Below are positions 60,188 to 64,000 of a stretch of 64,000 nucleotides of DNA, in pieces; position 1 is the stretch's first letter, and each line of letters opens with the position of its first letter. The notes beneath the pieces were generated by a model. That model was not told the DNA's origin. It ran no database searches and worked only from the letters and a program-made list of their open reading frames with translations. The position numbers and the translations under genes were made by a program. Source of the DNA: an uncultured Ectothiorhodospiraceae bacterium (lineage in GTDB: Bacteria > Pseudomonadota > Gammaproteobacteria > Nitrococcales > Nitrococcaceae); the NCBI GenBank assembly GCA_913055565.1, contig CAJXKP010000011.1, positions 1 to 64,000 of the forward strand. Direction: 5' to 3'.

Positions 60188-61268
60188 GGCCGTCTCCGTC
60201 GTACTGGAACGTTACCCGGGCCGTGATCTGGCAGAGCAGCTCGTAGCTAATGGTCTGACAGTGCGCGGCGACCTCCTCCGCGCGCAGCCCGCCCTCACCC
60301 CACAGGACCACCCGATCACCCGGGCGCGCATCCGGGGCGTTGCGCAGGTCCACATGGATCATGTCCATGGACACCCGCCCCGCGACGGCAACGCGCCGGC
60401 CATTAACGAGGACCGGCGTGCCGTTCGGCGCCCGCCGCGGGTAACCATCGCCGTAGCCAATGGAGACGACGCCCATGGGCATACGCTCGGGGCAGACAAA
60501 GGTCCCGCCGTAGCCAATACGAGCCCCCGCGGCCTGTTCCTGGACCGCGATGAGGCGAGCCTCCAGTGTTAAGGCGGGAGTCAGAGCGGGCGCCTCGCCG
60601 TGGTCTACAAAGGGTGAGCAGCCGTAGAGCATGATACCGGGGCGCACCCAATCGCCGTGGGCCGCGGGCCAGGCAAGCGTCGCGGCGGAGTTAGCGATCG
60701 ATCGCTCCCCCTCGAGGCCCGCCATGGCCGCCTCGAAGCACTGGAGCTGCTCGCGCGTCGTGGGATCATCGCGAACATCGGCACAGGCTAGGTGGGTTAT
60801 ATAGCGAATCCCGCGCACACCCGGCAGATCGCTGAGGCGTTGGCGCACGTCGGCGAGCTCACGGGGAGGAAAGCCGAGCCGATGCATGCCGGTATCCACC
60901 TTCACCCAGACATCCAAGGGCTCGCTAGGCGGATGCTGGGCCAAAAGTTCGAGTTGCCACGGGGCATGAACGACCGGATCCAGGCGATCAGCGGCGAAGG
61001 CCTCAATCTCATCGGCGTCGAAGAACCCCTCAAGGAGGATGATGCGATGGCCATAGCCGGCACGCCGCAATGGCTGGGCCTCACCGAGACAGCTGACCGC
61101 AAAGCCGTCGGCCTCGGCTAAGGCCCCCGCGGCCCTGAGCAACCCGTGGCCGTAGGCATCGGCCTTGAGTACCGCCATGACGTGGCTCGCCGGCGCAGCG
61201 GCCCGAGCGGCGGCGAGATTGGCGCGCAGCGCGTCCAGATGGATCGTTGCCCGCGTGATGCGAGTCAC
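60168..61268 (-). CDS. alr: Alanine racemase
   Basis: Supplies D-alanine for peptidoglycan. It is a PLP-dependent fold-type III enzyme of 366 residues. The PLP lysine is Lys35 (AVLKADAYGHG), and the catalytic tyrosine lies in the GARIGYGGTFVC region (C-terminal half), with GYGDGYPR after it. The start is GTG 61268, overlapping the dnaB stop (GTGA), with GAGG eight bases upstream. Confidence 0.97.
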   Translation of the reverse strand: MTRITRATIHLDALRANLAAARAAAPASHVMAVLKADAYGHGLLRAAGALAEADGFAVSCLGEAQPLRRAGYGHRIILLEGFFDADEIEAFAADRLDPVVHAPWQLELLAQHPPSEPLDVWVKVDTGMHRLGFPPRELADVRQRLSDLPGVRGIRYITHLACADVRDDPTTREQLQCFEAAMAGLEGERSIANSAATLAWPAAHGDWVRPGIMLYGCSPFVDHGEAPALTPALTLEARLIAVQEQAAGARIGYGGTFVCPERMPMGVVSIGYGDGYPRRAPNGTPVLVNGRRVAVAGRVSMDMIHVDLRNAPDARPGDRVVLWGEGGLRAEEVAAHCQTISYELLCQITARVTFQYDGDGHGTGAP

Positions 61269-62650
61269 GTAAAGGCCTCGTCGCCGTAACGATTGTCGAT
61301 ATGGTTCTCGAACCGCGTGTACTGCCCGAGGAAGGTGAGCCGAACCGTTCCCACCGGGCCGTTACGTTGCTTGCCGATGATGATCTCGGCGACACCGTGA
61401 TCCGGGCTGTCCTCGTTATAGACCTCATCACGGTAGATGAAGGTAATAATATCGGCATCCTGCTCGATGGCACCCGATTCGCGGAGATCCGACATAATCG
61501 GTCGCTTATTGGGGCGTTGCTCCAGGCTGCGGTTGAGCTGGGACAACGCCACCACGGGGACACCGAGTTCCTTGGCCATGCCCTTGAGCCCGCGCGAAAT
61601 CTCGGAGATCTCGGTGGCGCGGTTCTCCTTATAGCCCGGTAGCTGCATGAGCTGGATGTAGTCGATGACGATTAGCCCCAGACCGTGCTCGCGCTTGAGC
61701 CGCCGGGCGCGGGCGCGCATATCCGTCGGCGTCAGACCAGCCGTGTCATCGATGAACATATTGGCCTGCGAGAGCAGGTTCATGGTGCTCGTCAGCCGCG
61801 GCCAATCATCATCGCTGAGCCGTCCCGAGCGGATGCGCTGCAGCTCAACCCGTCCCAGCGAGGACAGCATCCGCATAGCCAGGGCATCGCCGGGCATCTC
61901 CATGGAGAAAACGGCAACCGGCTGATCGTTCTGCAGCGCCACCGATTCGGCGATATTCATCGCAAAGGTGGTCTTGCCCATGCTCGGGCGGCCCGCGACG
62001 ACCATAAAGTCCCCCTCCTGGAGACCAGAGGTCATGCGGTCGAAGTCGCTAAATCCGGTCGGCAGGCCCGTGACGTCACCCTCAAGATGATAGAGGGTGT
62101 CGATACGGTCGACGACGTCGGGCAGGATATCGCGCACACTGGCGAAGCCTTGGCGATGACGCCCCGACTGCTCGGCGATCTCAAAGATCAGTCGCTCGGC
62201 ATTATCGAGCAGCTCGCCGCTGCCGCGCCCCTCCGGCACGTAGCCGCTGCGCGCCACCTCCGTGCCCGCCTCGATGAGATGGCGCAGCACGGAGCGCTCG
62301 CGCACGATATCGGCGTAGGCGCGGATGTTGGCCGCACTGGGCGTATCCTTCGCGAGCGCCCCCAGATAGGCCAGGCCACCCGAATCTTCCAGCTCGCCGT
62401 TGGACTTCAGCCACTCCGAGAGGGTAACCACATCCATGGGCTGGCCGCCCTCGGCGAGGCTGCCCACAGCGCGGAAGACCAGGCGATGATCCCGCCGGTA
62501 GAAGTCCGCTTCCGAGACCCGGTCGGCGACCTGATCCCAAGCCTCGTTATCGACCAGTAGCCCACCAAGGACCGCCTGCTCGGCCTCGATGGAGTGGGGC
62601 GGAACCTTTAGCGCCTCGATCTCGTCAAGGCCGCCACCCGCGTCCGCCAT
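61265..62650 (-). CDS. dnaB: Replicative DNA helicase DnaB
   Basis: Hexameric helicase of the replication fork. It is 461 residues: an N-terminal helical collar domain (about 15-120, PHSIEAEQAVLGGLL), linker, and a RecA-like domain with Walker A GRPSMGKT (about 218-225), FSMEMP, the Walker B IVIDYIQLM and the C-terminal KQRNGPVGTV. There is no intein. It sits in the rplI-dnaB-alr-radA block. Confidence 0.98.
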   Translation of the reverse strand: MADAGGGLDEIEALKVPPHSIEAEQAVLGGLLVDNEAWDQVADRVSEADFYRRDHRLVFRAVGSLAEGGQPMDVVTLSEWLKSNGELEDSGGLAYLGALAKDTPSAANIRAYADIVRERSVLRHLIEAGTEVARSGYVPEGRGSGELLDNAERLIFEIAEQSGRHRQGFASVRDILPDVVDRIDTLYHLEGDVTGLPTGFSDFDRMTSGLQEGDFMVVAGRPSMGKTTFAMNIAESVALQNDQPVAVFSMEMPGDALAMRMLSSLGRVELQRIRSGRLSDDDWPRLTSTMNLLSQANMFIDDTAGLTPTDMRARARRLKREHGLGLIVIDYIQLMQLPGYKENRATEISEISRGLKGMAKELGVPVVALSQLNRSLEQRPNKRPIMSDLRESGAIEQDADIITFIYRDEVYNEDSPDHGVAEIIIGKQRNGPVGTVRLTFLGQYTRFENHIDNRYGDEAFT

Positions 62651-62731
62651 CTGCGGCTACCCCATCACCGGGCGGCGGCCCGGGCACTCAGCCGCGCCCG
62701 CGCCGCCGCGATTCGGCTCATTAACGCCGCG

Positions 62732-63181
62732 CTATGACTCGGCAACGACGCTAACCTGGACGGTCGCGTCAACATCGCTATGCAGGTGCAGCTGCACATC
62801 GAAATCACCGGTCTCGCGCAACGGGCCATTCGGTAAGCGGACCTCGTTGCGGGTGATCTCAACGCCCGCCGCCGTCACCGCGTCGGCGATGTCCTGGGCA
62901 TTGACGGAGCCGAACAGGCGGCCCTCGTCCCCGGTCTTGGCGCGGATGGTCACACTCAGACCCGCGAGCTGCTCAGCGCGCCGCCGGGCAGCCTCGAGTT
63001 GCTCCCGGGCCTGACGCTCGAGCTCGGCGCGGCGCTCCTCGAAGTACCGGATGTTCTCCGGCGTCGCGCGGCGCGCTTTGCCCTGTGGCAACAGATAGTT
63101 GCGAGCATGCCCGGGGCGCACCCGTACCCGGTCCCCCAGATCGCCGAGATTAGTGATCTTCTCCAGTAGAATGACTTCCAT
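62732..63181 (-). CDS. rplI: 50S ribosomal protein L9
   Basis: Binds 23S rRNA domain V. It is 149 residues from ATG 63181 (GAGGA site), starting [19 protein letters not shown]. The N-terminal RNA-binding domain, the long connecting helix (about 41-75) and the C-terminal domain with GRLFGSV are complete. Confidence 0.98.
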   Translation of the reverse strand: MEVILLEKITNLGDLGDRVRVRPGHARNYLLPQGKARRATPENIRYFEERRAELERQAREQLEAARRRAEQLAGLSVTIRAKTGDEGRLFGSVNAQDIADAVTAAGVEITRNEVRLPNGPLRETGDFDVQLHLHSDVDATVQVSVVAES

Positions 63182-63220
63182 GGCGGAATCCTCGATTGTT
63201 ACCAAACGCTGAACCTGCGG

Positions 63221-64000
63221 TCAGGCGGGCGGGTCCTTGGGACCCGTGAACCGCTGCCGCAGATCCACGAAAACGTCGCCCAAGCCAACGAACGCGAGCG
63301 GTCGCGCCAACAAGGGCAACAATACGTAGACCAGGACGAGCCAGTGGCTCCTCCATCCGCGATGCCATGCCAGCGCATGCATCACGGCCAGGGCCTGCAG
63401 CACGAAGACCGTAATCATTACCGTACCGGCATCGTTAACAACGCCCGGGCCCATAATGTAGCCACCGAGTACGGCGACCAGCGTGGTCGCCGCAAAGCCA
63501 CGATGCAGGCGCAACGCGTGAAACTCGCCTTGAAAGCCCCCCGGGTTAAATAGCAGGGCCTGCCAGTACCGAGCCAGGACCAAACCGAGCAGGGACAGCG
63601 CCAACATGCTAGCGAACATCGCCCCGGTCATATGGGCTGCCGTCAGCTCCAGCGCCTGCCCGAGCTCCTGCTCATCCTCGACCCGCGTTGCCAGCTCGTC
63701 CGTCGCGGGCTCGAGCACACTCAGCCAGTAGGCCGACGCGTCGCCCGCGATGCCGTGAAAGGCCAGCATGCCCACCAAGAACAGCGCCGATAGTGCCTGC
63801 AGCGCATGCGGCCAGGACACCGTCAGCCTCAGGGTCGTGCCGCCCACCAGCGCCGGCAGCCAAACGCTCAGCACGGGCGCCAGCACGAGCGCTAGCGGGG
63901 CTCCCGCGATCAGAGCCGCCGCTGCGAGAGCGACCGTCGCCAGGCCCGCGATGAAGATGCCCTCGCCCGGCCCCCGGCGCAACGTCACTAGCGCCACGGC
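63221..64000 (-). CDS. DUF2232 family membrane protein (5'-truncated by window end)
   Basis: A polytopic membrane protein with about seven predicted helices. It includes the family-like early LVTLRRGPGEG segment and the conserved LFNPGGFQGEFHALRLHR motif (about 150-167). Homologues lie between rpsR and rplI in gammaproteobacteria, as implied here. The reading frame stays open to the last base of the window, and the usual first helix is missing, so the true start is outside. A GTG at 63997 is probably not the start. Function is unknown. Confidence 0.85.
   Translation of the reverse strand, partial: AVALVTLRRGPGEGIFIAGLATVALAAAALIAGAPLALVLAPVLSVWLPALVGGTTLRLTVSWPHALQALSALFLVGMLAFHGIAGDASAYWLSVLEPATDELATRVEDEQELGQALELTAAHMTGAMFASMLALSLLGLVLARYWQALLFNPGGFQGEFHALRLHRGFAATTLVAVLGGYIMGPGVVNDAGTVMITVFVLQALAVMHALAWHRGWRSHWLVLVYVLLPLLARPLAFVGLGDVFVDLRQRFTGPKDPPA

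Noticed and set aside
61265-62650. Intein in DnaB
   Set aside because: The protein is 461 residues with continuous motifs; no insertion is present.

Overview
This 64 kb window is a block of mostly housekeeping chromosome from a GC-rich gammaproteobacterium. Gene orders such as rlmE-ftsH-folP-glmM, carA-carB-greA, queA-tgt-yajC-secD-secF, ndk-rlmN-pilF-rodZ-hisS-yfgM-bamB, tig-clpP-clpX-lon-hupB and rplI-dnaB-alr-radA are gammaproteobacterial. Acidic, Asp/Glu-rich linkers and tails (RodZ, CysE, YajC) together with the gene order suggest a halophilic member of the Ectothiorhodospiraceae or relatives. That placement is inferred from gene order and composition, not from a search. I see no prophage, insertion sequence, CRISPR array or classic defence island.

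Layout: 1-5264 (minus) glmM, folP, ftsH, rlmE and a small membrane ORF; 5278-5580 yhbY (plus); 5633-10507 (minus) greA-carB-carA. A back-to-back promoter region (10508-10777) carries a terminator-like attenuator in the carA leader and separates carA from a plus-strand ABC exporter and a nicotinate phosphoribosyltransferase. An H-NS gene and an unrecognised 408-residue protein follow. 16274-29952 is a long minus-strand run: pdxH, nfeD-type protease, adk, NRDE protein, bamB, yfgM, hisS, rodZ, pilF, rlmN, ndk, iscA, a cysteine-less IscU-like protein, a cysteine desulfurase and cysE. trmJ and suhB diverge at 30.9 kb. secF-secD-yajC-tgt-queA (minus) end at tRNA-Leu. A REP-like repeat cluster then precedes a SWIM-SNF2 helicase. 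glgC and two glycosyltransferase-type genes, tRNA-Ala and tRNA-Arg, a PP2C phosphatase, der with a small partner gene, and fabI follow. From 47989 onward the main minus-strand blocks are ppiD, tRNA-Asp/tRNA-Val/hupB, lon, clpX-clpP-tig and a four-tRNA cluster. folD and a PilZ protein (plus) come next, and radA-alr-dnaB-rplI and a truncated DUF2232 membrane protein close the window.

Functional themes are protein quality control (FtsH, Lon, ClpXP, trigger factor, PpiD, BamB, YfgM, SecDF), pyrimidine/arginine precursor supply (CarAB), Fe-S and cysteine metabolism (CysE, desulfurase, IscA, IscU-like) and tRNA/rRNA modification (RlmE, RlmN, TrmJ, Tgt, QueA). The most interesting signals are non-coding or subtle: the carAB leader with three mutually exclusive complementary segments, a 101-bp element with perfect 24-bp inverted arms between iscA and ndk, REP elements of the GTAGGAGC type, an IscU-like protein that has lost all three cluster cysteines, and a good sigma-32 promoter match before lon.
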